Shown here one piece after another: positions 26,632 to 38,100 of a DNA stretch of 64,000 bases. The position numbers and the translations under genes are program-made. Position 1 is the stretch's first letter, and every line of letters starts with the position of its first letter. The notes beneath the pieces are model-generated. The model did not search any database. It had not been told where the DNA came from and saw only the letters and a program-made list of their open reading frames with translations. Where the stretch lies: NCBI RefSeq assembly GCF_947179165.1, contig NC_077239.1, forward strand, positions 19,197,134-19,261,133, in the 5' to 3' direction. This DNA comes from Solanum dulcamara (Eukaryota; Streptophyta; Magnoliopsida; Solanales; Solanaceae).

Positions 26632-27851
26632 TGAAGCTTCTTTTTTTGGTATAGGTATGTAAAGACTATCTTTTCTCTTTCTTTTGGCATGTCTTAGATG
26701 TAAGCAGGATATGATATGAGATTTGGGGGTAATTCCATTCCCAGGTTCTAAACATTACTTTAGGACCCTCACTCACTTTTTAATGTTAAACTTTAAAGTA
26801 GTAAGCTACTATCTTCGAGTCTTTGATAGGTTAAATAGTAACTGGAGGTATAGGCCTGTATCCTTAAGGGTTCCACGAGGACAGACATCTGGATCCTATA
26901 AGTTATTTGGAAACATTGTGATATATGTCTATGGTTCCTAATGATCCATATAGTCCTCTGTGACACCTAGCAGGTACTTCAATTACTTCCAAGTGACGGT
27001 TCACTTAATGACTTCATTGAGTCTCAGATAATGATTTAAATTATGTTTGGTTTCTGACTACTCTACTAGTGCATACTGTACCACTTCTTTCATCGACCTC
27101 GGGCATGGTACGTATGTATATATATGATGATATGATGATGTGTTGTAATAAAGAGGTGATGTTACTACAGTTATGATTCATTGGATCCCTAATAGGGCCG
27201 GCTATATTAAAAATGTGAGCATGCATGATTTTACTTTTCCAAGTACAGGTTTCTGATTTGATATTTTATCCCTGCTTCTCTATTTCAGATGTACCTCTAG
27301 TCGTATTGTGTTATGTTTTACATACTCAGTACATATGTCGTACTGACCTCCCTTTTCTTGGGGGGCTGCGTTTTATGCACGCAGGTACAGATACAGGTTT
27401 TGGGAGTCCGTCAGCTTAGGATTCCATGCAACTCAGCTAAAACAGGCTCCATTGTATCCAAGCCTAGTTTCTAATACTGACCACTGATGTATAAAATTGT
27501 TTTGTCTATTCAGGGGTACGGTGGGGGCCCTGTCCCACCATATGTTATTGTAATATTTTAGAGGTCTGCAGCCATATATATGTGGGTTGTGTATATCAGT
27601 TCAATTTAGCTGGGTCTACATGATGTATGGTATATGTTATTATGTTATGGAATCCTTGTCGGCTTGCATTCCCTTTCATGTTACGACACAAACAAAAAGG
27701 GCTATAGGTTTATGAAAAATGTTATCGCCCAATGGGGCTCTGTTACATGAGATTCTTTTATTTACAGTTCAATTTGACCACAACTGATAGTAAGGTATAT
27801 GGAGGGACCAGGTCGGACCCCAGTCGTGGCCTATAGGGTTGGGTCGTAACA
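26632..27851 (+). repeat. 3' LTR, truncated at its 5' side
   Basis: It matches 22719-24005 of the 5' LTR along its whole length, with scattered substitutions (many C/T and G/A) and one gap of about 60 bp. The terminus gtcgtaaca is followed by the second TACTT. The differences between LTR copies indicate considerable time since insertion. Confidence 0.92.
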
Positions 27852-27856
27852 TACTT
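27852..27856. repeat. Target-site duplication TACTT, right copy
   Basis: An exact copy of 21031-21035, directly after the GTAACA terminus. Removing the element and one TACTT restores a continuous intron 3 sequence reading ttgttacttctgtacgg. Confidence 0.88.
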
Positions 27857-28458
27857 CTGTACGGCCAGCAACCCTTATACCAAAAAAGGGAGTCTTTGAC
27901 TTCCTTCCCCTATTTTTTTATGCATTTCATTCTCTATTTGGACCGCTTCAAAAAAATGAGGACAAAAGGTCTGGTCAATAGCATAGCTCTTTCTTTCTCC
28001 GGTCTCCTTTCGAAGGAAAGGCCTTCATATTCCTAACCTGGTAGGCTCGGACGGCTTTCTTTTCCCCATCTTTGGGAATCGCATCCCCACACAAGAATAT
28101 TATTTATTTATACACCCCTTATAGTTCTCGCTCAGTCTTTCAATGGCTGGGAAGGAAATTATAGAAATGAAGCCTATCACCACGTCGACCATCAAATACG
28201 AGATTGGGCCCCTTTTCAAAGATTTGATAGAATGGCCTACCCCACCCAAGAGCGCTTATGTCATAGGGGAACTTATGGCTTGAAACATTCCTTATGGTTT
28301 ATTTTGATATTTTGTAGGAATAAAAAAAAAGTCTATGTTGGTTAGTGAGCCTAGTGATAGAGACTATCTAGCTTGGTTCAGAGAGAACTTGTTGGGTTAA
28401 ATATTTTTTGGTTTCTAAATGTTACGGACCAAATGCTAATCTACTGACCCTAATTATT
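27857..28458 (+). other. nad4 intron 3, right part
   Basis: This is the 3' segment of the group II intron interrupted by the LTR element. It holds domain V at 28347-28380 and a domain VI-like segment ending shortly before exon 4. No open reading frame of note. Confidence 0.8.
28347..28380 (+). other. Group II intron domain V hairpin (nad4 intron 3)
   Basis: The 34-base hairpin gagcctagtgatag / aga / ctatctagcttggttca has GATAG pairing with CTATC and GAGCC with GGTTC. It stands about 80 bp before exon 4, the expected place. The inner strands differ from the GCCGTATG/ACGTACGG consensus. Confidence 0.8.
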
Positions 28459-28542
28459 CATAGGGGTATTCACCACAAAGTGTTCTTAGACTGCATGCAT
28501 ACATCTACAAGTAACTTAGTTCAACATGGAAAATTTCATTGA
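28459..28542 (+). pseudogene. nad4: nad4 exon 4 (C-terminus), decayed
   Basis: The terminal exon of nad4. The nucleotide string gactgcatgcatacatc, the segment aagtaacttagttcaacatgg and the end aatttcattga correspond to the conserved C-terminal DCMHTS.SNLVQHGKFH-stop. The first part is altered and out of frame (a stop appears at KCS*), so it could not be translated after splicing. It lies 9.5 kb from exon 3, of which 6.8 kb is the LTR element plus its TSD. Confidence 0.93.
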
Positions 28543-30849
28543 GAGGAATCAGTAAATAAAAGAAAAAAGGGTCAACAACATCAACATATTTATTTGAGAG
28601 ATTGTTCTCTGGCTGAGGAGTGTCCACATGAATTCGTTGACGTGTTTACATACTCCTATGGTCTTTTTTCATATTCTCTAGATAGTTCGGATTGCTTTAC
28701 CTAAGTAGAACGATAAAAACGAATTGGAAAATAAAAAGGGGAGCTATTGTAAAGCCTAGAAAGGCGAAAGTGGAAAATTGCTTATATCGAGTTCCCCAAC
28801 AGTAACTTATCTTAGTAGAAACACTCTTTCTATCGGCTATCATCCAGTCTATAGCCTGGTCTTTATTTTGAAGAAGTCTTGAAAGCAACTTTTAAACAGT
28901 TCTTTTAGGTCTTTTAGGTCCGCTTGTCATATCATGTGATGTGGAGAAAGAAGCTAAGAAAAAGAAGAAGTTGGTTTGTAATCAAGACTATGGGGGTGCT
29001 TGTGATAACTATATCAAAGAGATAAGGATAGGCTAAGCGTGGCCAGTGCACTACCAATAAAGAACGGAATAGAAGGGGCCTAACTAGTCCTTTTTTGCTC
29101 CCGTTGAGGGATAGAACTCTTCAAAAGAAGTAGGTGATACATAAAAATAACAATCAGACTAAGAAAATGATTCGGATCTCACACCACCACCAGCCTCTTA
29201 CAATAGGGGATTTTTTGAGTTGCTTTCTTTTGTGTTGGTAGTTCTACCTACCTGCTAAGCTATCCCCTTTTATTCTATACTCTCCTTTTTACCCATCCTG
29301 AGGAGGGCCTAGCTTTCAAATGGAGTGAATTAATTGGATTTAGGATATTACTAGGCGACTAATCCACCATTCCTATACAACTTCTTTCTACTTCCTGATC
29401 TCGTAATAAAGGAAGGAAAGAAGAGCTTGATCCGCTCAAGGAGTTTCTCACCCAGACTATGACTTATTTCTAATTCCCCAATCCCAACTTAGACTTCCCC
29501 ATGTAAAGAGTTCTATCCTATATTGAATTCATTCTGTTTTAGCCCATGACTTCTAAACTATAGGCGTAAAGCAGGTCATGAGCCCAAAGTTTTGTCACAG
29601 TTTTGGAATTGGAATCCACATGCTAAATGCGAGCTTCTTGTCGAGGCACAACTTTTATTCCACAGTTTTACCATTGCCATATAGTGTTCTAGTAGTTGCA
29701 CTTGCTACTGTCTTGGTGTTCCAAAGCTTTCTACCTAACTTAGCAACCCTTCTTCTTCTGGTATGCTATGATTGTATGGAAGATGCATTTTCTCTGGCCG
29801 TTGCAGGGCACTTCTTGGACTAAAGTAAAAAGGTCTTTAGGAATTGCACCGGTTTTCCTTCTAGCTTTACTGAATGGACTAAGGTCAAGGAACAACTATC
29901 GTTCTACTAGATTCTAGAGTAAAACCTTTAGAATAGGGTTTTGAATAGGCTTTTTAGAACTGTACCCCTAAAGCTGCGAATATAGGTCAGTTCTTTCCTT
30001 TATTATCCCTTCCCCGTTGTCCTTATTATAATGTCATATTTCTAGTGGGATGAAACCATTGCTTTCATAATTTGTACATCACTAGTCGTGATACCGCATC
30101 TTATCCTCTTTTCCTTGGAACTATCAATATACCAAATAACTAATTTGGAACTATACTTTCCTTAACTATACTAATAAGGGGTGGGGAATGGAAGCATAGA
30201 AGTTAAGTAATGAAAGATCTTTCCTAGGCTTTCGAAATGTGTTTTTCATTCCAACCTTTTTAGAATGGATAGGTGCTTGGTACTTGTAAATACACTTTTT
30301 AGAATGATTTCGTGCTGAACCTGGTAAAGGGGACTTCTTTTTCATTTTGGTAGGTAGGGTAGGAATATACCTAGGAAGGAAGCAGAAGTGAAGTACAAAA
30401 TTGATGTTTAAAGCAGAGGGAAAACCTCCCTTTACCAAATTTACAAGTTTGAAGTGAAGAAGTGATTGATTCTTTATTGTTTAAATTGCTTAAAAAAATT
30501 ATGAAATGACTGTTTTATGGCCAACCCATATTTTTCTTTCAATTGGATCCCATGTTTGAAGCATCTATCTCTCTCAGGACTTCACCTTCGTGATATCTTG
30601 ATGGAGGAGATACTGATGTCATGGTTAGAAATCAAATCTAGAATCTCCGACAAAGCATCTTAGATCGGATGGTTGTGTAGGTGAGAGAGTGAGACGGACC
30701 TTGCTCTTAAGGATCAAAAAAAGACCTGGTTGCTTTATTTCCCAAGAAAGACTAGATCTATGGTCACACTTCAATGAGTGAGCCTGAACATAGACATCGA
30801 GCTCCTAACTCTTGAGTTTATTTACTAAAGGGGGAGTGAAATTAGTTCT
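28543..30849. other. Mitochondrial-type spacer, no recognised gene
   Basis: This is AT-rich sequence downstream of nad4. Short frames at 29578-29823 (plus) and 30166-30438 (minus) show no recognisable domain. The right end may include the 3' portion of decayed LINE copy C, whose end I could not place. Confidence 0.5.
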
Positions 30850-32490
30850 ATTTTCAGGGAAACCCACCAATACTTAAGGGCTAAAAATCGTGGATTAGAA
30901 ATGGAGGTAGCACTAATTTCTGGTTCCACCCCTGTATCTCTGATATTCTTCTCATTAAAAGTACCTCCTTCTTATTGACCAAATCAACTTCATACGAAAA
31001 GCTTTTGAAAGTTCTTGAAAATGTCTTGTAGTAGGCGGACCCAAAGCCCCTTCCTGAATAGGTAGGCACATAGTATCAAAAAGTCTCTAGTGAAGCTTTC
31101 GTTTGTCTTCATCAGTGCCTCACCAAAAGTTGGCTAACATTTTTTCCAACTGGTCAAGAACTCCCTCTAAACTAGAATCTCTGCAAGAAGGTGTATAGGC
31201 ATCGAGAATAACAATGCTTTCATCTCCTACCACATTATTTTATACTCTCTCTAGAAGATGAGAATTTTTATTTTTGAGATTTAAATAGAGGTAGTACTAG
31301 ATTAAAATATTAGGAATCAAAGGAAGGAAAGTAGCATTGATGGAATGGGGGATCTCATCTTCAGCGAAGAAATAAGGCGACCAACTAAAAGTTTTTCAAG
31401 TCCCAACAATATTTTCTATATAAAAAGAATCCGGAAAGCCTGATGGCTTTAAACGATAGGGGAGACCTTTTCTTGGGTTAATGCGCACCGACATGCTAAA
31501 AATTACCTTTTGAACTTCTTCCATATTAGGAGGGATCGTAAGCATCTTATTATATTCATCTGTTAATAGAGAGGGGATGGTCTCAAGCATCTCATCTTTA
31601 AGAACTGAACCTTGAGAAAAAAGTAATGCATGAAATAAATTGAGAGCTTCCTTCCATACAGAGACAAGTTTTGAATTTGGTTCAAGGTGCTTATTCTATA
31701 TCTTTCTTCGTAAAGAAGAGGTTTTTAAATGTTACTCTTGGCCGAATCTAACTCTATTTTCTTATCAGCAGACCAACTCTGTTCAAGAGAAAATTGGCCT
31801 TCTTCATTTTCGGCATTTTTATAATCTTAAATAATTTGCCAATTCAATGCTTTATTTTTTGAGTCAATCTTCCTGGAGAAGACTTGAAAAAGATTTCCCG
31901 ATCATGGTTGATATCAATGTGAACATAAGAATGCCGAATCCACATTCTTTAGAAATGAAAGATCCCAGGCCTGCGAGTATTATAATATTCTAAGAAGATT
32001 ACTAGAGGAGAGTGATCAGAGGATACTCTAAGCCAATGTTCAACTCTATTGGAAGAAAAATGGATTTTATATAGAAGCAAGAAGTCCTCATTCAAAAGGA
32101 TTCTATATAGTCTGGCCCAGTACAATATTTACCGGTTTGATTATTGCTCCAAGTCAATTTGCTGTCATTGAAAGCCCAATTAAGTTATCCAAATGAGAAA
32201 CTCATATCTTCAGAGCTCATCACTTCAATAAAGGCATTGAAGTTAGGAGGCTGACCCCCAAGTTTTTTCTAACGGATCCTTAATTATAATAAAGTTCCCC
32301 TTACTAGCCACGATAAGTTAATGCATATCAATAGGTCCTTCAATCATCGAGTAAACTATCGACTTCCCACACTTATCATGAAAAAAACACCAATCTTTGG
32401 CACTTATGGGGGGCCTATCATACACATGCACCACTAGAGTCTTCATAAGAACTCTAGGGCGAGGGCCAAGGTGAACCTAGATTAACGATG
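30850..32490 (-). mobile_element. LINE copy C, heavily decayed (endonuclease to early RT)
   Basis: Minus-strand translation in mixed frames gives an L1-type endonuclease segment: NFIIIKDPLEKT (usual form GDFN..RDPLEK) near 32290, and WLRVSSDHSPLVI, the SDH motif, near 32020. The inter-domain region follows, then the pre-RT block SLLTDEYNKMLTIPPNMEEV (31515-31575), matching the TMEEVK..VF.MN block of copy B. Stops and frameshifts are dense and the RT catalytic core is not readable. Ends, poly-A and TSD were not found. It is older than copies A and B and has the same orientation. Confidence 0.75.
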
Positions 32491-33499
32491 AGAAGTGGTC
32501 AAATCAGTAACAAAGGCACCAAGATGGATGGTTGGTTGAACTGGGCGATAGCTTCGCGATCGATAGGTTAGTGATGTATGCCACCTGCCCTACTTCTAAT
32601 GATAGATAGAAATGGTGGGAGAGGAGCTGAGGGATGACAAAGGTACAACAACAAAAACTACATGACATATGTACGTTAAATGGTAGGCCCATTACGAATA
32701 ATCATTAAGGCTGTCTCCAATCTCACTCAGCTCGGGGCGATCACTTGAACAGGGTGGGATTGATCGATCTATATCAAAAATTCAGGCTTCCCTTCCAAGG
32801 AGAGGATCAACGGAATAAAGAGAGCATGCACCACATTCCTACTATACTAGGGTATTTAGCTTTCACAAAAAAGAAGAGATTACTTCCAGCTAGCTTTTTT
32901 CCCTAACCCTAACCAATGGATGATAGACCGACCTAGGATTATTGAAAATGAATTCACTTTAAGTAATTGAATGTAGGTCCGGGGCTAGCAGGCACGCCCC
33001 AAACTTCTTAAGTTTGGGAATTATGCCGGACCAATGCTATGATCTTCCGAAATATAATAGAATCTTAGTAAAGTGGATCATTACGGATGTTATGATTCAT
33101 TCGATTAGAAGGTCCAATTGATTCATAGCCTCTCGAGCACAACCCATATTCATGAAATAAATGGTGATTGAGGATCCATATAGAGTTTTATGAAATATCT
33201 TAGAGATCAAAGAACGGATGCTTTCTTTAGGAAGTATGAATACTTTTTGGTAGGGACAAGCCATTTTTTGGCCCTGAATCGAGTCAGGAAGAACAAGTTG
33301 TTCCAGCTCCGAGGAAAAGATTCATCTTCCAATTTTCCCTTCCTTTCAATTCCAATATTTTAGATTTTAGCTTCCATCATTCTTTTTATTGAACATAATG
33401 ATGCGAATCGGGATTGTTATATTTATTATACAGTGTCAAGCAGTTCCACTTTCCCCTACTGATGATTGTGTGGAGAAGTGCAGTGTTGGAACTGGGTTG
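32491..33499. other. Mitochondrial-type spacer, no recognised gene
   Basis: About 1 kb between LINE copies C and B. I see no exon, tRNA or rRNA. It ends at the left target-site duplication of LINE copy B. Confidence 0.5.
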
Positions 33500-33512
33500 G
33501 AACTTAAGACCA
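33500..33512. repeat. Target-site duplication of LINE copy B, left
   Basis: GAACTTAAGACCA here and GAACTTAAGACTA at 42383-42395 match at 12 of 13 positions. The left copy directly precedes a T8 run, the complement of the LINE poly-A tail, as target-primed integration of a minus-strand LINE predicts. Confidence 0.85.
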
Positions 33513-33744
33513 TTTTTTTTCTCGAAATGTTCATCTTATATATATAAAAGTAAGCTTACAAGTACAAGGAGGGGGATGTGAAAGGCCTTACCTCCGAAAA
33601 TAAAATGGAAGATATCTAATGAAAGGACTCCTCTTGACTAGGAAGATCAAGTATAGGAAACTAGTTCTATTCAACTAAGGTACAGAACCTAGCTAAATTG
33701 AAGAAAATTAAGTATACCCAATTTCCTTTGCATGGGTCGAGATC

Positions 33745-34210
33745 GGTCATATCTTCTTTGGTGCTCGACTAACATTTCTGAGAATCCATTCGGGCTTTAA
33801 ATTCTTGGGTCCATATAATAGCTAACATACAAGTTGTTGAATGTTGTTAAAATTTGGATTTTGCCAAAGAAGAAGAAACAAAGGGCTTCCATAACAATCG
33901 GCTATCTTTTTCAAGGTCACTCGACTAACGTCTCCGATTCTCCGTTTGGGCTGAAATTTCTTGGGCTCTACAATTGTTGGAGTTGCTATATTCTTGCAAA
34001 ATTTGGAGCATTTTTGATGATATATACTGTTTCTCCTCTTGAGAGTTACTATTCTACCTGCAACATCGGTTGTCTTTTTCAATGTCGCTCGACTAATGTC
34101 TCCGGTTATCCGTTCGAGCTGAAATTTCTTGGACTCAACCATATTTGGGAATGCTATTATCTTGAAAAATTTGGAGGATTTTGGATGTTACATGATGCAT
34201 GTTGTTGAGG
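33745..34210. repeat. Tandem repeat of ~160 bp in the LINE 3' UTR
   Basis: Three imperfect units begin at 33745, 33900 and 34068. Each contains a version of the core GCTCGACTAA.(A/G)T(T/C)TC, followed by TTCGGGCT or a variant and AAATTTCTTGG. The third unit is incomplete. They lie between the ORF2 stop and the poly-A tail. Open frames on both strands here (33822-34208) are products of the repetition, not genes. Confidence 0.78.
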
Positions 34211-35198
34211 GCTGATGGCGGTTGCTGAGGTGGTGTGATTTTTGTGGCATCTGCTTCTCCTTAGTTTGGACAACTTGTTGCAAGGAACAACTCTTCTTGT
34301 TTTTGATCTTAGGATCTTGCTGAATATGGAGATCTGTAGAGCTGCATGTCTGCAAGTTGTTTAAATTATCACAGCTGGAGTGTGTTGTGAATCTGTACTG
34401 ATAAACAAACAAACACAGATGGCTCAAGAGGTGCAATTTCAGGTTGGTAGGAGTTGTTGAGAGGTGTTCCTGATGAATGCTTTTGGATTATTGTAACTGT
34501 TGTAATCTTGGAAGAGGCTGGATTGTTGTTCCTGCTGTAGTTTGTAACCTGCACAGAAACAAAAACAAAAAAACAAAGTCTAGAAACAATTCTATAACCC
34601 CAAAACAAAGAAGCACTTCCCAAGTGGCACCTCTTGTTGTTACTGATCTAGAAAAATTCCAGGATGTGTAATGTGGTGTATCTGCAGAGACCAGCAAACA
34701 AAAAAAAACAAAAACTTGAATGTGTCCCATGTGTGATGCAGGGAAACCAGCCTGGGCTTCCAATCAAGATTCCTATACCTGTTAAGCCAAGAAAGAAGAG
34801 AATACAAAATAGAAACTACTCTACTCCTTACCTCTAAAGTTAGACTGGTTATTCTAAGAAAATAATAAAGATAGTAATAAGGAAGGGAGATTTTCCCTTG
34901 TACAGGAGTTCTAACTGTGAGATCTTCAAGGTATTTATAGCTATGCATAGACAAAACCATGTTTAAGTTTGAGTTAGAACCAAAATGGAAGGAGTTAAGG
35001 AGGTTTCTTGATTCTCCTGAGTTTCTTTCTTCTGAAAGAAGCCATTTCCAGCTTGTCCATCTCAAGGTATGCCTTAGCTTGTTTGGGGAGATCATGCACA
35101 GTGAAATAGAGTTTAGGAGATTTGCATTTGTATCTGTGTTTGGATAAGACATCAGCTATGTAGTTTGCTTCTCTAAGGATATGTTTACAGCTGAAAGT

Positions 35199-38100
35199 TT
35201 AGAATTGGTTGATGATGTTGTTTAAACTGTCCAGCAGCTCCTTGATTGACCAAGGGGGTTTTGCTTCTTGTTGTAACCACCTAATTAGGAGTTGAGAATC
35301 AACCTCTAACTCTACCTGTAAATAACCTAGCTGAATACACCAAGATAGACCAAAAAAAGCAGCCCTGATTTCTGCTTGGTTGTTAGTTCCTTCCCCCAAT
35401 GGAACTGCATAGGCAAAGATAAGGTCACTATGAGTATTTCTAAGTATTCCTCCTCGACCAATGTTGCCTGGGTTGTTAAGGTCACTACCATCTGTATTTA
35501 GCTTTACCATGTGATCACCTGGTTTGATCCAGCATACAGGGGTAATTTTGGTGTCATGGTAGCATTGTTCCACTGAAATGACTAGGTCCTTCCAGTTATT
35601 TGGCCACTCAATATAAGGAAAAGCTATGATGAGAAGGTTAGAGATATCTTTGTAGACAGAAAATTTGACTCTTGAAAGGTTAGATTTCTTCCCTCCATAT
35701 TTGGAAGCACATCTATTCTTCCATAAGTTCCAACAAATAAAGATAGGGACTGCTTGTAACAGGAGCTTATGAGCTTCATTCTTGTATTTAGATGTCCACC
35801 ATCTCATAAGCATATTTCTAAGAGGTGTATAATCCTTATTTATGCCCAAAGAATCAGAAAACACCCTCCAAGTATTCTTGGCAAAGGCTCCTGCAACAAA
35901 GGTGCTATCAATGGTGTCTTGGCCAGGTCTATCACAACAATGGCACTGAGAGGGGGCTTTGCCAAAGCTGGTTATTTTCTCATTGCTAGGTAATTTCCTT
36001 CTAAGAGCTCTCCAAACAAGAAAGGAGCATTTGAAAGGTATTAGTTGGTGCCAAGTACATGCATTCAGCACAGTATTTGTCCTTTTGTCTCTAATGAGCT
36101 CCCAAGTAGAAGAACAACTGAACTCCCCATTGGTATTAGGAATCCAGCAAGGATAGTCCTGTTTGAGAGGATAGTAGCTGAATTGAGTTGCTAAAATGTT
36201 AGAAACAAACTGAGGAGGGGTTTTTTGGATAATGAGATCAACATTCCATTGGCCATTAGTTAGAAAAGCCGAAACTTGGGTGTGGTTAAACCTATAGCTG
36301 TTAGCAGAAAAGTGAGCTAAAGGGCCAACACCTAGCCAGTTGTCCCACCAAAAAAGGCAAGAGCTAATATTGGCCCTCTGATAGTATTTGGATTTAAGGA
36401 ATTCTCCCCACAAGGTGTTCTTGGTTTTAAGGGTCCACCACTTCTTGTATTGAAAAGATTTAGCCACATCAGTGATTTGTCTAAACCCCATGCCCCCTTC
36501 ATTATAAGGATAGCTAAGGTTCTTCCATGAGGACCAGTGGTACTTCCTCTTGTCATTTTTCCATCCCCAGAAGAAGTTAGCAGTGATGCTCTGAATCTGC
36601 TTGATGATGGTTGAGAGAGGGATGCTGGCTGAAAACAAATGTATTGGCATGGCTTGAATAACATGCTTCACAAGAATAGCTCTACCCCCATAGCTCAGGA
36701 TTTTAGCATGCCAACCAGTGATCCTACTTACAACTTTTGCAATAAGATCAGAGTAGTAAATAACTCTTTTCTTACCAATATAAATAGGACATCCCAAGTA
36801 TGTTATAAGACTACTCTTTTGGTTGAAACCAGTGATTCTCTTGATTCTCAGTACAGTAGACTTGAAAGCATTGGAGGGAACCATGAAATGACTTTTTTGC
36901 TTGTTGATCAATTGTCCAGAAACTCTTTCGTAGGTAGCTAATGTTTCCATAATGAAAGCTAAGGTATGCCTTCTTCCAGAAGTAAAAATGATGATATCAT
37001 CTGCAAAACTCAGATGATTGATCTGAGGTCCCTTTTTTGCCATAAAGAAACCATGGAATTGGGGATGCTGATGAAGATTATTCAGTAGTTTGGATAGCAC
37101 TTCAGCACCTAGGACAAATAAAGCAGGGGAGAGAGGATCACCTTGTTTGAGACCCCTTGTAGAGTGAAAGAAACCATGTCTTGAACCATTGACTATAACA
37201 GAGTACCAGTTATCAGCCATGATTCTCCAAACCATGTCAATGAAAGTTTCTTTAAACCCCATTCTTCTCATCAAAAGACAAATGTAAGTCCAAGAGACCC
37301 TATCATAATCCTTGGTCATATCAAGTTTGATCACAACATTGCCTCCAACATTTGGTTTTTTGATCTGGTGGATTATTTCCTGGGCAAGCATGATATTTTC
37401 AGAGATGTTTTTATTTTTGACAAAGCCATATTGGTTCAAGGAAATGAGGTTGGGAAGAATAGGAGCAAGTCTTAGGTAAAGGAGTTTGGAAATGATTTTG
37501 TTAGTGAAGTTGCTAAGGCTTATGGGTCTGAACTCAGAGATTTTTGTAGGATGGTTTACTTTTGGGAGTAGAACCAAACAAGTATGGGTGAAATATTTAG
37601 GCATAGTTTGTCCACAAAAGAAGGATGTGATTACCCTAAGGAGGTCCTCTTTAATGATGTCCCAGCACACCTGAAAGAAGGTTCCATTCATCCCATCAGG
37701 GCCAACAGCAAAGTGAGGATTCATAGTAAAAACAACAGTTTTCACTTCTTCCATAGTAGGCATGGCTTGTAAATCTTCATTGTCTTTGTCAGTCACCATT
37801 GTAGGGATGCAATAGAGTGTCTGATGTTGGATGTGCTCCTCCTTTCCGGTAAATAATTGTTGGAAATATTCACAAGCAGCATCAGCTATCTCTTCATCAC
37901 CTTGCACCCAAGACCCTTCTTCCTTTTGGATCCTGTGGATGTAAAGATTTCTTCTCCTGCCTCTGATGAGAGCATGAAAATAGATAGAGTTCCTGTCACC
38001 TTCTTTGAACCAGTGAAGTTGAGACTTTTGTCTGAGAATAGAATCCTCCATCTTCATGTATCTAATGTACTCAGCATTGATAGCATGCAGTCGAGACCTA

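Larger units (their letters stand above)
21036..27851 (+). mobile_element. LTR retrotransposon remnant inserted in nad4 intron 3
   Basis: The element starts TGTTACACCCC and ends GTAACA, with flanking 5-bp repeats TACTT. A 2970-bp 5' LTR (21036-24005), a tRNA-Met-type primer binding site, a 2.6-kb internal region and a truncated 3' LTR (26632-27851) are recognisable. No gag, protease, RT, RNase H or integrase is readable, so it is a deleted or non-autonomous copy. The LTR length and TGTTAC...GTAACA termini resemble Ty3/gypsy elements of the Tekay/Del group common in Solanaceae; that assignment is a guess without protein evidence. The orientation (PBS after the left LTR) is plus. Confidence 0.9.

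Noticed and set aside
33822..35152. Several open frames on both strands (60-170 codons)
   Set aside because: They lie in the LINE 3' UTR and its internal repeats, overlap each other, and have no domain.
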